A stretch of 64,000 nucleotides of DNA from Loktanella sp. 5RATIMAR09 (GTDB lineage: Bacteria; Pseudomonadota; Alphaproteobacteria; Rhodobacterales; Rhodobacteraceae): NCBI RefSeq assembly GCF_001419985.1, contig NZ_LJAL01000009.1, forward strand, positions 62,001 to 126,000, read 5' to 3'. Below are positions 48,034-56,562 of the stretch, piece by piece. A program made the position numbers and the translations under genes. Positions within the stretch are counted from its first letter, which is position 1; each line of letters starts with the position of its first letter. The notes under the pieces were generated by a model. That model had not been told where the DNA came from and searched no databases. It saw nothing but the letters and a program-made list of their open reading frames with translations.

Positions 48034-48671
48034 ACAGGCACAGGGATGGCTTTGTGTCCTGTCAGGATTGCGATGACCTGTCCGCTGAAGTGTTTGCGCA
48101 AGTCTGCTGTGTGGCTGGAAAGCCCGCCGGTATAGGCACCATAGGCGGGCAGAATCAGTCTGTGCTCATCACAAAGGAACGCGGGCCTGCTGCGCCCTGC
48201 AACGCGGTGTTTGGGGTGATAATGGCCCGACACTTCGGCCCTTTCGGCCGTGGCGATGTGGCGGAACATCAGCGTGCCGATCATCATTTGCGCCCTATGC
48301 GTTCCGCCAAGGTCAATCGGGCCCGGATCGTGATTCCCTTCGATCCAGACCCATGATTTTCCCGCCTGCAAACGCGTGAGCCAAAGCCGTGCATCCTCAT
48401 CCAGACTGTTGGCGGCATCAAGATCGTCGAAGCTGTCTCCGAGGCAGATGACCTGTCGGGGTTGGGTCGCGATGATATCGGCCTCAAGTTTCTGCAAGGT
48501 TTCCTGCACCTCGTAAGGGGGTAACATCACGCCACTGCGTCGCGCGATCCGTTCGGATTTGCCAAGATGCAGATCAGAGACGCAGAGCACTGCGTGTTCA
48601 GACAAATACAGCGCACCTGAGGGCATGGCGCTGCATCGGGTTCCGCAAAAATCAAAGCTATAGGCGTTCAT
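48030..48671 (-). CDS. pdeM: Ligase-associated DNA-damage-response endonuclease PdeM
   Basis: A 213-residue metallophosphoesterase with the di-metal motifs [13 protein letters not shown] (about 34-46), [16 protein letters not shown] (near 108) and GHYHPKHR (near 149). PdeM acts with an Lhr-type helicase, an exonuclease and an ATP-dependent DNA ligase in a repair set found in many alphaproteobacteria. It lies directly after the helicase. The ATG at 48671 yields the standard MNAYSF start; the longer frame begins at a TTG inside the helicase stop. Confidence 0.9.
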   Translation of the reverse strand: MNAYSFDFCGTRCSAMPSGALYLSEHAVLCVSDLHLGKSERIARRSGVMLPPYEVQETLQKLEADIIATQPRQVICLGDSFDDLDAANSLDEDARLWLTRLQAGKSWVWIEGNHDPGPIDLGGTHRAQMMIGTLMFRHIATAERAEVSGHYHPKHRVAGRSRPAFLCDEHRLILPAYGAYTGGLSSHTADLRKHFSGQVIAILTGHKAIPVPV

Positions 48672-48709
48672 GCTCTGTTCTTGAGGTAAGTCCGATGCGA
48701 GTTCAAGCG

Positions 48710-51115
48710 TCAAAGCGATGACACGCCGGCAGCGGCCATCAGACGGGCGGCTTCTTCTTCCATCAGACGTTCTTGGCCCGCGCCAGCGACCGCGATCCGC
48801 CCCTGTTCGAGGAACATGGGCAGGGAGAGCGGGGTGACGCGGTCGAGGGTCAGATGGTCGATCCGCCCTGCGGTGCGTGTCAGCATTTCTTCGATCCGCC
48901 CAAAGTCGACCAGCCCGCGCATCGCCTCTTCGCGGGTGATCCGCAGCATCAGGTGATCGGGATCATATTTCGACAGGGTGTCATAAAGGATGTCAGAGGA
49001 AAACGTGGCCTGTCGTCCGCTTTTGCGGGCTTGGGGCAGGTTGCGTTCAATCAGGCCCGCAATCGTGGCCGCACCGCGGAATGTCCGTTTCATCACCGCA
49101 TTGCCCGACAACCATGTTTCAAAATCCGCGCGCATATTGTCGGGTTGCAGCAAGGGGGTGGGGTCTGTGACAGGATCAAGGCCCCAGATCAGCGTCGCAT
49201 AATCGGTAGCGACAAAGCCCATGGGATGCAGGTTCAATTCTTCCATGCGCTGAGTGACGAGCATGCCAAGGGTCTGCATCGCGTTGCGCCCCGCAAACCC
49301 GTAGATACAAAGATGATGGCGCCCTTCGTGCGGAAAGTTCTCGACAAGGATACGGTCTGCTTCAGGCAGCTTGGAAAACATGCGCTGCAGGCCTAGCCAT
49401 TCAGCGGTATGTGCGGGCAGTTCGGGCCAGTCGGGTTGGTCGAACATGCGCAGGATGCGCTGCGACAGCTGGGTGGAATTGGCAAATTTCGTACCCATGA
49501 AGGTGGCAATTTTCGGTGTTTTGTCGGCGCGGCGCGATACCTCGACTGTCATCTCCTTCAGGTTCTCGTAGCGGACAACCTGTCCGCCGATCAGGAACGT
49601 ATCGCCGGGGGTCAGGGTGGCGGCAAAGGCCTCTTCCACCTCACCCAAAGGTTTGTAATTGCCTTTCATGCGTACCTTGAGGGTGTCTGTATCCTGAATG
49701 GTACCAAGGTTCATGCGGATACGCTGCGCTGCCCGCGGGTCGCGCAACTGCCAGCGCCCGTCGGCGGTTTGCAGCAGGCGTTTCCACTTGTCATAGGCGC
49801 GCAGGGCATAGCCGCCAGTGGCGCAAAAATCGAGGCAGTCATCAAAGGCTGCGCGCGACAGATCGCGATAGGCACCGACAGTCTTGATTTCGCGGTAAAG
49901 CGTATCCGCGTCGAAGGGGCCAGCGCAGGCGGTGATCAGGATATGCTGGCACATCACGTCGCGCGGACCGGCACCTTTGGGGTCACCGTCAAGGTCATGG
50001 GCTTTGACGGCCTCGAGTGCAGCGACGCATTCGACCACTTCAAAGCGATTGGCAGGCACCAAAAGCGCCTTGGAGGGCGCGTTGTAACGATGGTTCGCGC
50101 GCCCGATACGTTGCACCAGCCTTTTGACGTTCTTGGGCGCACCAACCTGTATCACCAAATCGACGTCACCCCAGTCGATCCCCAGATCAAGCGAGCCTGT
50201 GCAGACGATCGCGCGCAATTGTCCGGCGACCATCGCGCCCTCAACCCGTTCGCGTTGTTCGCGGGCAAGACTGCCGTGGTGGATGCCGATGGGCAGGTCG
50301 TCAGTATTGGCGAGCCAGAGGTTGTGAAAGAAAATCTCGGCCTGCGCGCGGGTGTTGTGAAAGATCAGCGTTGTCTTGTGTTTCTTGACCTCGTCGAGCA
50401 CCGCAGGGATCGCGTATTTGGCCCCGCCACCGGTCCATGGGGGCTTTTCTTGCGTCACCAGCATAGAGATATCCGGATCAGGGCCAGGATCGGCCTTGAT
50501 GATATCACAAGGATCGGGATGGCGGGCAAGTTGGCGCGCGATGGCATCCGGATCTTCGACCGTGGCCGAGAGCCCGACACGCCGCAGATCCGGGGCCAGC
50601 GTTTGCAGGCGGCTGAGCGCGAGCATCAGTTGATCGCCGCGTTTGCTTTCGGCGAGCGCGTGGATTTCATCGACGATGATACGTTGCAAGCCTTTGAAGA
50701 TACGCGGGGCATCCTCATAGCTAGTGAGTAACGCAAGCGATTCAGGGGTAGTCAGCAGGATATGCGGTGGATCGGCGCGTTGGCGGCGTTTTTGGGTATA
50801 GGTCGTGTCACCTGTGCGGTCCTCGATGCGGATGGGCAGGGCCATTTCTTCGACAGGGCGGCGCAAGTTGCGTTTGATGTCGGCAGCGAGCGCCTTCAGC
50901 GGGGAGACGTAGAGGGTGTGCAGGCCTTCATGCGTGCCGTCTGCCAGTTCGGTCAGGGAGGGCAGGAAGCCTGCCAGTGTTTTGCCACCGCCCGTCGGTG
51001 CGATGAGCATGAGGGCAGGACTTGATGCCTGATCCAGCATGGCCTGTTGATGCGGGTGGATGGTCCAGCCGCGGGTGGTGAACCAGTCTTGGAAAAGGGG
51101 GGGCAGGGTGGTCAT
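48710..51115 (-). CDS. Ligase-associated DEXH-box helicase (Lhr family)
   Basis: An 801-residue superfamily 2 helicase: Walker A LIAPTGGGKTLAGFLP (about 33-48), Walker B DEIHALAES (near 150), motif III SATV, motif VI QRIGRANHR (near 343). A long C-terminal region (about 440-800) of the Lhr type follows, with a winged-helix part (GGQVVRYENLKEM). It belongs to the same repair set as PdeM and lies just upstream of it. The usual companion ligase and exonuclease genes are not next to it here. It starts 104 bases downstream of the ATPase stop, behind a terminator and a palindrome. Confidence 0.9.
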   Translation of the reverse strand: MTTLPPLFQDWFTTRGWTIHPHQQAMLDQASSPALMLIAPTGGGKTLAGFLPSLTELADGTHEGLHTLYVSPLKALAADIKRNLRRPVEEMALPIRIEDRTGDTTYTQKRRQRADPPHILLTTPESLALLTSYEDAPRIFKGLQRIIVDEIHALAESKRGDQLMLALSRLQTLAPDLRRVGLSATVEDPDAIARQLARHPDPCDIIKADPGPDPDISMLVTQEKPPWTGGGAKYAIPAVLDEVKKHKTTLIFHNTRAQAEIFFHNLWLANTDDLPIGIHHGSLAREQRERVEGAMVAGQLRAIVCTGSLDLGIDWGDVDLVIQVGAPKNVKRLVQRIGRANHRYNAPSKALLVPANRFEVVECVAALEAVKAHDLDGDPKGAGPRDVMCQHILITACAGPFDADTLYREIKTVGAYRDLSRAAFDDCLDFCATGGYALRAYDKWKRLLQTADGRWQLRDPRAAQRIRMNLGTIQDTDTLKVRMKGNYKPLGEVEEAFAATLTPGDTFLIGGQVVRYENLKEMTVEVSRRADKTPKIATFMGTKFANSTQLSQRILRMFDQPDWPELPAHTAEWLGLQRMFSKLPEADRILVENFPHEGRHHLCIYGFAGRNAMQTLGMLVTQRMEELNLHPMGFVATDYATLIWGLDPVTDPTPLLQPDNMRADFETWLSGNAVMKRTFRGAATIAGLIERNLPQARKSGRQATFSSDILYDTLSKYDPDHLMLRITREEAMRGLVDFGRIEEMLTRTAGRIDHLTLDRVTPLSLPMFLEQGRIAVAGAGQERLMEEEAARLMAAAGVSSL

Positions 51116-51139
51116 ACCGCTAAGGTGACCTGCGTGGGC

Positions 51140-51157
51140 GGTGCGTCAAGACGCACC
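51140..51157. repeat. Short palindrome, copy B of the dispersed element
   Basis: GGTGCGTC-AA-GACGCACC, followed by TTACG. The same plan as the copy at 9749 (core GGTGxxTC-AA-GAxxCACC, then TTAC), but the inner pair is changed on both arms, which keeps the pairing. Confidence 0.65.
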
Positions 51158-51180
51158 TTACGTTTTGCGCGCTTACAAAG

Positions 51181-51204
51181 AAAAAAGGCCCCCATGCGGG
51201 GGCC
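51181..51204 (-). terminator. Terminator after the AAA+ ATPase gene
   Basis: GGCCCCC-ATGC-GGGGGCC at 51187-51204, followed on the minus strand by TTTTTT. It ends the tad-side transcript before the helicase gene. Confidence 0.9.
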
Positions 51205-51218
51205 AATTAGGGGAAATG

Positions 51219-52529
51219 TTAGTGAACGATCTCTTCTTCTTTCACGAACATATTGGCCCAGGCGCGGTCAATCAGCTCGGGCGACATCTGGTAAGGGATG
51301 CCCTCGAATTCGCAGATCGAAATCATCTGGTCGATCAGGAAGATCGGCTGGTAGTTCGCGTAGACGTTGTCGATTTCCGGATAGCGCACGTTCAGCAGGT
51401 GCACGAGCGTATCTTCATCCAGCGGCATTTTGCGTTTGCGCGCGACCATTGCAAAGATTTTGAGGAAGTCTTCCTGGTTCGGGCCATCAATCTTGATCTT
51501 GTAGAAGATACGACGCAGGGCCGCTTTGTCGAAGATCGCGTTGGGGTGGAAGTTGGTCGAGAACACAACGAGCGTATCGAAGGGCACTTCGAACTTTTCA
51601 CCTGACTGCAGCGCAAGAATATCCTTGTTCTCTTCCAGCGGAACAATCCAGCGGTTCACAAGCGTCTGCGGCGGTTCCGCCTGACGGCCAAGGTCGTCCA
51701 CGATAAAGATGCCGCCGGTTGATTTCAGCTGCAAAGGGGCCTGATAGGTCCGTGCTGTCGGGTTATAGACAAGGTCGAGCATCGACAGTGACAATTCACC
51801 GCCCGTAATCACGGTGGGGCGTTCGCAGCGGACATAGCGGGTGTCAAACCGGCCAGATGTGCGGCGCAGGCTGTTGGGGTCATCTACGTCATCTTCGGCA
51901 GCGCTGTGCACGATCGGGTCATAAACGGTGATCACCTGACCGGAGTATTCAATTGCGCGTGGCACATAGATTTTATCGCCCAATGCGTCGCGAATACCGT
52001 TCGAGATTGAGGATTTACCGTTACCGGGTGGTCCGTACATCAGAATTGAACGACCGGCGCTGACCGCAGGGCCGAGGTTGGACAACAAGTCTTCCGGCAG
52101 AACAAGATGCCCCATCGCTGTTTGCAACTGGTCGCGGGTCAGTTGGATATTGCGGATCGACTGGCGCTGGATCTGTTGCCGATAGATATCAAGCGGCACA
52201 GGCATCGCGCCATAATATTCGGACTGGCCAAGCGCATCGAGTGCGCGTGCGCGACCTGCATCGGTCAGCTGATAACCCATTTCGTTGCCGCTATTGGCGT
52301 TGAGTGTACCAGTCGCTTCCAGCAAAAGCTGGCCCCGTGCCATATCGACCAGTTCCTGTGTGACAGGGATCGGCAGGCAGATGGCACGGCTGATTGCCGA
52401 CACCAGATCAAGGTTCATGCGGAACATCGTTTTGATCAAGATGTCGCGCATCATGGCCATTGGCAAAAGCATGGCTTCGAGGCTGCGTGGCGCCGGAGGC
52501 GCCATTACACCGTTTGTTTGAACATTCAT
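51219..52529 (-). CDS. AAA+ ATPase linked to the tad locus
   Basis: A 436-residue protein. Residues about 1-150 contain helical and hydrophobic pieces (SLEAMLLPMAMMRDILIKTMFRM) of no known family. An AAA+ core follows with Walker A MYGPPGNGKSS (near 168-178), Walker B GGIFIVDDLGRQ (near 270), an arginine/sensor region (LVVFSTNFHPNAIFDKAALRRI), and a C-terminal helical lid. It does not resemble the secretion ATPases CpaF/TadA or CpaE, nor RuvB. It is the last gene of the minus-strand tad group, about 125 bases after the prepilin peptidase, and ends at a strong terminator. Its role is unknown; a MoxR-like remodelling task is a guess. Confidence 0.75.
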   Translation of the reverse strand: MNVQTNGVMAPPAPRSLEAMLLPMAMMRDILIKTMFRMNLDLVSAISRAICLPIPVTQELVDMARGQLLLEATGTLNANSGNEMGYQLTDAGRARALDALGQSEYYGAMPVPLDIYRQQIQRQSIRNIQLTRDQLQTAMGHLVLPEDLLSNLGPAVSAGRSILMYGPPGNGKSSISNGIRDALGDKIYVPRAIEYSGQVITVYDPIVHSAAEDDVDDPNSLRRTSGRFDTRYVRCERPTVITGGELSLSMLDLVYNPTARTYQAPLQLKSTGGIFIVDDLGRQAEPPQTLVNRWIVPLEENKDILALQSGEKFEVPFDTLVVFSTNFHPNAIFDKAALRRIFYKIKIDGPNQEDFLKIFAMVARKRKMPLDEDTLVHLLNVRYPEIDNVYANYQPIFLIDQMISICEFEGIPYQMSPELIDRAWANMFVKEEEIVH

Positions 52530-52654
52530 ATCAGGTCCCGCCCATCAAAAACACATCCTGGCCGCAGACTCAGCGGCAGATGCCGGTGAGTGTAGTGGAA
52601 ACTATGGCAAAATAGTGAATAAACATGTGCCTGTCCAAGGCATTGCACAGGTTA

Positions 52655-53140
52655 TCAGCGATAAACGGCAACAAGTCCCAGATATAGTACAAGCGTCATG
52701 CTCAGCGGAAAGCCTTTGGGGAAATACCGGCCGGCGTTCCAGCTTTTCCACTCTGCCACCGGTCGTTTCAGCGGAGTGAGGCGAAACAGCGTGTGTACAA
52801 ACAGGGCCCCAAGAAGGCTGGCGGCGAAAACACGCAAAATCACGTCGATATCCGACATGACAAAGAAGGGGGCCATTGCGGCGATGAGTTTGGCGTCTCC
52901 ACCGCCCATCAAACGCAGGGCCCAAAGCGCCATACAGATCACCAGAGCGATGGGAAAATGCAGCCATTGCCACAGATACATTTCCCATCCAAATGCAAAG
53001 GGACCGAGCACCGCATAGACGCCAAGCATGACCGCCACCGTTTTATTGGTGATCTTCATGTCGCGCATGTCATTCCATGAAATGATCAATGCCAGCGGAA
53101 TGACGGCCGGAAGAAACCAGTAGGCGGCGATGGCTGTCAT
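52655..53140 (-). CDS. cpaA: Prepilin peptidase (A24 family, CpaA/TadV type)
   Basis: A 161-residue membrane protein with about five helices and the two aspartates of A24 peptidases: Asp near 24 (WNDMRDMKI) and the GGGDAKL motif near 79. It lacks the cytoplasmic N-methyltransferase domain of PilD, as CpaA/TadV proteins do. It should cut the leader of the Flp pilins encoded at the other end of the locus. It starts 12 bases after the TPR lipoprotein stop. Confidence 0.88.
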   Translation of the reverse strand: MTAIAAYWFLPAVIPLALIISWNDMRDMKITNKTVAVMLGVYAVLGPFAFGWEMYLWQWLHFPIALVICMALWALRLMGGGDAKLIAAMAPFFVMSDIDVILRVFAASLLGALFVHTLFRLTPLKRPVAEWKSWNAGRYFPKGFPLSMTLVLYLGLVAVYR

Positions 53141-53152
53141 TCCTGATTACGC

Positions 53153-54007
53153 CTAGTTGCCGGTGTTGTTTTCTAGCGCTTCCAATGCGCGGGCGGCCTC
53201 TTCAAAAAATTGAGGATGGGTATTGATCGCGTCATTCAACAGCGACTTGCCGATCGTGATGTCGTTTTGCTTGATCGCGGCAAGGGCCATCGTGTGCATC
53301 AACTGTGCGCGCTCAATCTGGGTCATGGGGATGACTGGGATCGCATAATTGCGCTGTGCCCCGCGCGCCAGAACCAGATTGTTCTTGGCGGTGAACATAT
53401 TGCTGTTGAAACGCAGCGCATCACCAAAAAGACGCTCGGCGGCGGCATAATCGCCCCTTGTCAGTTTCGAGAAACCCCAGTTGTTGTAAACCGTGGCCGG
53501 GCGTGTCGTCAGACCAACGGCCGTCTCGTAGAAGCTGTCTGCCTTGTCCCACTGCTGGCGGCTGTCTGCGACCATGGCTTCCAGCCGGTAACGCTGGAAT
53601 GTCTCATAGGTGGGGGGGACGGTGTTCAGTGTTGCCGCGGCTTCATCCCATTGGTTTGCACGGATGAATGCATCGGCCAGTTCAACGCGGTCCGTGTTTG
53701 ATGACGCTTCATTCGCGACAACAGCCTGCCATGCTGTGATGGCCTCGGTGGGTCGCTTGGCGCGGATCAGTGACTTTGCCAAGCCGCGCTGCAGGTCGAT
53801 CCGCCCGGGGTCATTGGCATTGGCGTTGGCGAAATAGCGCACGGCCTCATCTGGGTCGCCGACAGTCAGCATCACATCGTTGAGGTTGGTTTCGTCGACG
53901 ACGTTGATATCTTGCATGGCACGTTCGACCTGTGCCTCGCCGGATTGATCACACGCGGACAACCCGATGGTTGCCGCAAAAAGCGTCAGTATAATTGGGT
54001 GGCGCAT
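53153..54007 (-). CDS. TPR-repeat lipoprotein of the tad locus
   Basis: A 284-residue lipoprotein: signal peptide with lipobox GLSAC (Cys about 19), then tandem TPR-type repeats (DPDEAVRYFANANANDPGRIDLQRGLA; FIRANQWDEAAATLN; YAAAERLFGDALRFNSNMFTA). It is a second TPR lipoprotein beside tadD. TadD-like proteins help secretin assembly; this one may act with it. The spacing (27 bases after tadD) suggests one transcript. Confidence 0.8.
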   Translation of the reverse strand: MRHPIILTLFAATIGLSACDQSGEAQVERAMQDINVVDETNLNDVMLTVGDPDEAVRYFANANANDPGRIDLQRGLAKSLIRAKRPTEAITAWQAVVANEASSNTDRVELADAFIRANQWDEAAATLNTVPPTYETFQRYRLEAMVADSRQQWDKADSFYETAVGLTTRPATVYNNWGFSKLTRGDYAAAERLFGDALRFNSNMFTAKNNLVLARGAQRNYAIPVIPMTQIERAQLMHTMALAAIKQNDITIGKSLLNDAINTHPQFFEEAARALEALENNTGN

Positions 54008-54034
54008 GTTTCTGCGTCCTCTTGCTGCTCTTGC

Positions 54035-54598
54035 CTATAGTGGTTCCGACATCAACACAAAATCACCTGCACCGCGCCGGATCAGATTAAAGTTCTGATA
54101 TTCTTGTGCATCATTATTGATCGGATTTTCCAATTTTGCGAGCGCTAAGCGCAAATTGTCGCGGATTTCGTCCGAATTTCCGTTATCCGCGGCAAATGCG
54201 CGACGGAAAACCTCGCTTGCCTCACTGACATTCCCCCTTTCCATCAAGATGACGCCAAGATTGTTCCATGCGGGCGGGAATGTCGGGTCTTCTTCAACCG
54301 CACGACGCAGCCAGCGTTCGGCCTGTCCCAAACGCCCCAGATTGAGGTTGGCCGATCCGATAGCGGACATCGTATCGACATTCAGGCCCTGTTGTGCGGC
54401 AGCGCGGTTATAGGCTTTCAGGGCCAATTCATATTCACCTGCGGCCATCAGGCGGTGGCCAACGATCAGGCCGTCGGCACTTTCGCCGCGCGCAACGCCG
54501 GGCGCAAATACGCCATCCGGAGAACGATTAAGGCCGCCTGTCGTGCAGGCGGCCAAGAATAACATGACAAGGCTAACGCCAAACGGCCGTAGCTTCAT
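54035..54598 (-). CDS. tadD: Tad pilus TPR lipoprotein TadD
   Basis: A 187-residue protein with a lipoprotein signal (MKLRPFGVSLVMLFLAAC, Cys 18) and three or so TPRs (ALKAYNRAAAQQGLNVD; AERWLRRAVEEDPTFPPAWNNLGVI; ASEVFRRAFAAD). TadD is a pilotin-like helper of the tad secretin. The ATG at 54598 has AGGAGG ten bases upstream; a longer frame runs back into tadC. Gap to tadC: 14 bases. Confidence 0.85.
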   Translation of the reverse strand: MKLRPFGVSLVMLFLAACTTGGLNRSPDGVFAPGVARGESADGLIVGHRLMAAGEYELALKAYNRAAAQQGLNVDTMSAIGSANLNLGRLGQAERWLRRAVEEDPTFPPAWNNLGVILMERGNVSEASEVFRRAFAADNGNSDEIRDNLRLALAKLENPINNDAQEYQNFNLIRRGAGDFVLMSEPL

Positions 54599-54612
54599 GG
54601 CGGGTGAGCCTC

Positions 54613-55581
54613 CTAGCCTAGGTTGACGGCAATCGCATAGATTGACGGGCCAATCAGCATTGCCATCAGCGGCGGCACGGTGAGCATCATGGTCGCCAAA
54701 GTCATTTTCGTCGGCAGCTTGTTCGCCTTTTCCTCGGCGCGCATCACGCGTTTGTCGCGCATTTCTGCGGAATAGACCCGCAACGCGTCCGCAATAGAGG
54801 TACCAAATTGCGATGATTGCACCAGCACAGTGACAAAGCTGGCAATATCCGGAACACCACAACGATCCGACATATCCCTGAGAACCGTATTTTTGTCTTT
54901 ACCGGCCTTGGCTTCCTGGCTGACGATTTCGAATTCATCGGCCAGATCAGGAAAGCCGGATTTCAGCTCGCGTGCGACGCGGATGATGGACTGATCCAAA
55001 GATTGACCTGCCTCGACGCAGACCAGCATCATATCAAGACTGTCGGGAAAGGCGTTCGTAATCGCTTCCTGGCGCATTTGCTGGCGACGTGTCACCCAAT
55101 ATTTTGGCATGACGTAACCGAAACCGCCCGGGATCAGGATCCACATCGCAAGTTGCTGGGTCGTGGCCTCGACGCCTGTTGTCATCTGGAAGAGCGTGTA
55201 TGCGCCACCGCAGATCAGGCCAAAGATACCCAAGGCGAATTGCAGAAAGTTGTAAATCCGCACCGAATTTTTGCCACGGTAACCGGCCTGCAGCAATTTC
55301 AGTTTGATCGCAGAATATTCTTCGGCGTTCTGCGGTTCGAGAAAGTTGGCGTATTTCTCGAGCTTGTCCTTGCCGGAGGCGGAGCGCAGCTGTTTGCCTT
55401 TACCCTTTTTTCCGGCATCGGGCGACGTGTTCGCAGCCTTGATCCGGTCAAGAGGATCAACCTCCCGCTTGAGCAAAACAGGTAGCGTTACCAAGATAAG
55501 AAATACGCCGAGTAAACCGACAATCATCAAAGGACCGTAGGGCCCCAGCTGATCAATGATCATTGTTTGGATATTTTCCAT
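54613..55581 (-). CDS. tadC: Tad secretion inner-membrane protein TadC
   Basis: A 322-residue T2SS-F-family protein with about four membrane helices: one near the N-terminus (LMIVGLLGVFLILVTLPVLL), a pair about 105-150, and one at the C-terminus. Between them lies the cytoplasmic F domain (FPDSLDMMLVCVEAGQSLDQSIIRVARELKSGFPDL, about 180-215). TadB and TadC form the platform that couples CpaF to pilus growth. It starts ten bases after tadB. Confidence 0.92.
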   Translation of the reverse strand: MENIQTMIIDQLGPYGPLMIVGLLGVFLILVTLPVLLKREVDPLDRIKAANTSPDAGKKGKGKQLRSASGKDKLEKYANFLEPQNAEEYSAIKLKLLQAGYRGKNSVRIYNFLQFALGIFGLICGGAYTLFQMTTGVEATTQQLAMWILIPGGFGYVMPKYWVTRRQQMRQEAITNAFPDSLDMMLVCVEAGQSLDQSIIRVARELKSGFPDLADEFEIVSQEAKAGKDKNTVLRDMSDRCGVPDIASFVTVLVQSSQFGTSIADALRVYSAEMRDKRVMRAEEKANKLPTKMTLATMMLTVPPLMAMLIGPSIYAIAVNLG

Positions 55582-55591
55582 CCGGTCCCCC

Positions 55592-56557
55592 TTAGACTTT
55601 AATGTTGACCAAGGCCCGCATCACCAACAGGTTCACCACGAGGAATGCGACCACGATCAGAACCGCAGGAATGAACAGCGGGCTTGTCATAACTTCATCA
55701 TAATAATCCGGTTTGACAAGATTGATACCAAGCAATGCCAAAATCGGGAATGCCGATAGCAGATTACCGGACCATTTCGCCTCAGCCGTAATCGCGGCAA
55801 CGCGGCGGAACAGACGAAAGCGTGCGCGGATCACTTTGGCCAAACCATCAAGAATTTCGGCAAGGTTACCACCGGACGTTTGCTGGATCGTCACCGCAAC
55901 CGCCAGAAAGCGCATGTCCTGATTGTCGAGCCGTTCCGCCATCGCCTTGAGCGTTTCACCCATATCGCGACCATAGGCGGCCTCGTCCGAAATCATGCCC
56001 ATTTCCGTACCCAACGGGTCTGGCACTTCGCGTGCCACAATGCTGACGGCAGACGAAAACGGGTGCCCGACGCGCAGCGAACGCACCATCAGCTCCACAG
56101 CTTCCGGCAGTTGCTCTGCAAGCATATTCATACGCTTGTTGGCTTTGCCGTTCACCCAGACATAAACGCTCCCGATGCCCATCAGTACCGCAACAAGTGC
56201 GCGGATCGGGACGCCAACGGCGGTCAATGCCGTCAGAAGAGCAAAGGAAACACCGCTGAGCACCACCATCATCAGCATCAATTGAACCGGTGTGAATGCG
56301 ATATTGGCTTTTTGTGCGCGATCAGCCAGCAAAGAGTATACGGGAATACTCTGTGACTTCATGTGCTGGGTCATCTCCTTGCGGAGTTGATCCAGGACCT
56401 GCTCGCGGCTTCCACCTTTGTCGAGCATGTCCAGACGGCGGTTGACCTTGCCGTCCATGCTGATCGACTTGCCGAAAATGACAAGATAGGCGCCCTGAAC
56501 CAGCGCCAGAACGGCGACAAAGATCAGGACATAGATAAGTGGTTCGACTGAAATCAT
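55592..56557 (-). CDS. tadB: Tad secretion inner-membrane protein TadB
   Basis: A 321-residue T2SS-F-family protein with helices near the N-terminus (about 4-25), at about 95-135 and at the C-terminus (about 265-320). The F domain includes LPEAVELMVRSLRVGHPFSSAVSIVAREVPDPLG (about 144-178). It is the partner of TadC. Five bases after cpaF. Confidence 0.92.
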   Translation of the reverse strand: MISVEPLIYVLIFVAVLALVQGAYLVIFGKSISMDGKVNRRLDMLDKGGSREQVLDQLRKEMTQHMKSQSIPVYSLLADRAQKANIAFTPVQLMLMMVVLSGVSFALLTALTAVGVPIRALVAVLMGIGSVYVWVNGKANKRMNMLAEQLPEAVELMVRSLRVGHPFSSAVSIVAREVPDPLGTEMGMISDEAAYGRDMGETLKAMAERLDNQDMRFLAVAVTIQQTSGGNLAEILDGLAKVIRARFRLFRRVAAITAEAKWSGNLLSAFPILALLGINLVKPDYYDEVMTSPLFIPAVLIVVAFLVVNLLVMRALVNIKV

Positions 56558-56562
56558 GTCGG

